Positions 6,456-6,695 of a DNA stretch of 6,695 bases are shown here, piece by piece; within the stretch, counting starts at the first letter, position 1, and every line of letters begins with the position of its first letter. The DNA is from Verrucomicrobiota bacterium (GTDB lineage: Bacteria; Verrucomicrobiota; Verrucomicrobiia; Opitutales; UBA2995). The position numbers and the translations under genes are program-made. The notes beneath the pieces were generated by a model. That model was not told the DNA's origin. It did not search any database and worked only from the letters and a program-made list of their open reading frames with translations. The stretch is taken from contig JAPUIL010000601.1 in NCBI GenBank assembly GCA_027297085.1, positions 1-6,695 of the forward strand. The letters are read 5' to 3'.

Positions 6456-6521
6456 AGACCCGAAAGTGAATAAATTTGCTTATACATTCAAAGGCGAGAA
6501 TCCGGGAAGGAACGCAATATC

Positions 6522-6695
6522 CTAAATTCTCTCCGACTGAATAGAGATTATTTTGACTTCTTCGACCGGTTTGTCACCAGCAGCGGTCTCCACGCTCTGG
6601 ATAGCTTCCACGATATCCATGCCTTCAACCACTTTGCCGAACACGGTGTGTTTCCCGTTCAGCCAGCCGGCGCCTCCTTTCTTAGTGACGATAAA
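6522..6695 (-). CDS. Cyclophilin-type peptidyl-prolyl cis-trans isomerase, C-terminal part, truncated by window edge
   Basis: The frame enters from the right edge at 6695 and ends at a TAG at 6522-6524, giving 57 visible residues. The block [26 protein letters not shown] (visible residues 7-32) is the highly conserved C-terminal core of cyclophilins (the W-L-x-G-x-H-x-V-F-G-x-V motif), and the end [12 protein letters not shown] is the usual last strand. Cyclophilins catalyse rotation about Xaa-Pro peptide bonds and assist protein folding. The N-terminal portion is outside the window, so neither export signals nor total length can be judged. The repeat block begins 41 bp beyond its stop and may form part of its transcript end. 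Confidence 0.9.
   Translation of the reverse strand, partial: FIVTKKGGAGWLNGKHTVFGKVVEGMDIVEAIQSVETAAGDKPVEEVKIISIQSERI

Larger units (their letters stand above)
6327..6480. repeat. Composite palindromic intergenic repeat block (REP/BIME-like)
   Basis: The block is bounded by perfect 13-bp inverted repeats, agcaaatttattc (6327-6339) and gaataaatttgct (6468-6480). Inside lie a second long stem, tttattcgcgacc (6333-6345) with ggtcgcgagtaaa (6368-6380), one mismatch in 13; a 10-bp palindrome caaacgtttg (6346-6355); and two compact hairpin units. The first two stems share 6333-6339, so they exclude each other. The arrangement resembles mosaic palindromic elements found between genes in many bacteria. 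It has no reading frame and no transposase. Confidence 0.55.
6197..6521. other. 325-bp non-coding region with a mosaic of inverted repeats
   Basis: I see no gene in this stretch, which lies between the end of the cyclophilin gene and the start of the nitrilase gene, both on the minus strand. The part nearest the nitrilase gene (about 6197-6310) should hold its promoter, but no clear -35/-10 pair shows; it contains acggatt twice, at 6234-6240 and 6255-6261, two helical turns apart. The part from 6327 to 6480 is packed with nested inverted repeats, listed separately. Confidence 0.6.

Overview
The window reads as an ordinary stretch of chromosome from a Gram-negative-type, free-living heterotroph. 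A formylglycine sulfatase lipoprotein, several exported alpha/beta hydrolases, a GT39-like membrane protein and short palindromic intergenic repeats together suggest the Planctomycetota/Verrucomicrobiota/Lentisphaerota group, with a marine or aquatic Verrucomicrobiota as my first guess. That placement is an inference from gene content and repeat style, because no rRNA or marker gene is present. Base composition looks intermediate by eye. None of the genes with a visible start has a convincing Shine-Dalgarno sequence.

Layout, left to right. (1) 1-470, minus: N-terminal part of an exported Abhydrolase_10-type alpha/beta hydrolase, cut by the window edge. (2) 504-2084, minus: multi-pass membrane protein of the GT39/ArnT-like glycosyltransferase type, 33 bp upstream of (1) and probably co-transcribed with it. 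(3) 2085-2350: divergent intergenic region with several small palindromes, the best being a perfect 10-1-10 inverted repeat that overlaps the GTG start of the next gene. (4) 2351-2827, plus: small NTF2-like (DUF4440/SnoaL-like) lipoprotein. (5) 2836-3735 (or to 3765), minus: exported PHB-depolymerase/feruloyl-esterase-like hydrolase, convergent with (4) and only 8 bp away. (6) 3872-5257, plus: sulfatase lipoprotein with a complete C-x-P-x-R site but Gln where the family usually has an active-site His. (7) 5253-5309: palindromic element that starts on the sulfatase stop codon and probably ends transcription. (8) 5348-6196, minus: nitrilase-superfamily carbon-nitrogen hydrolase. (9) 6197-6521: non-coding, holding a dense mosaic of inverted repeats. 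(10) 6522-6695, minus: C-terminal end of a cyclophilin-type peptidyl-prolyl isomerase, cut by the window edge.

The genes do not form a recognisable pathway. Four of the seven products (the Abhydrolase_10 protein, the NTF2-like lipoprotein, the esterase and the sulfatase) carry export signals, which fits an organism breaking down sulfated or esterified polymers outside the cytoplasm, but strands alternate and no polysaccharide-utilisation locus is visible. I find no defence system, mobile element, CRISPR array or RNA gene, and no evidence of a new multi-gene system. The least explained DNA is the intergenic repeat mosaic at 6327-6480 and the start-codon palindrome at 2333-2353.
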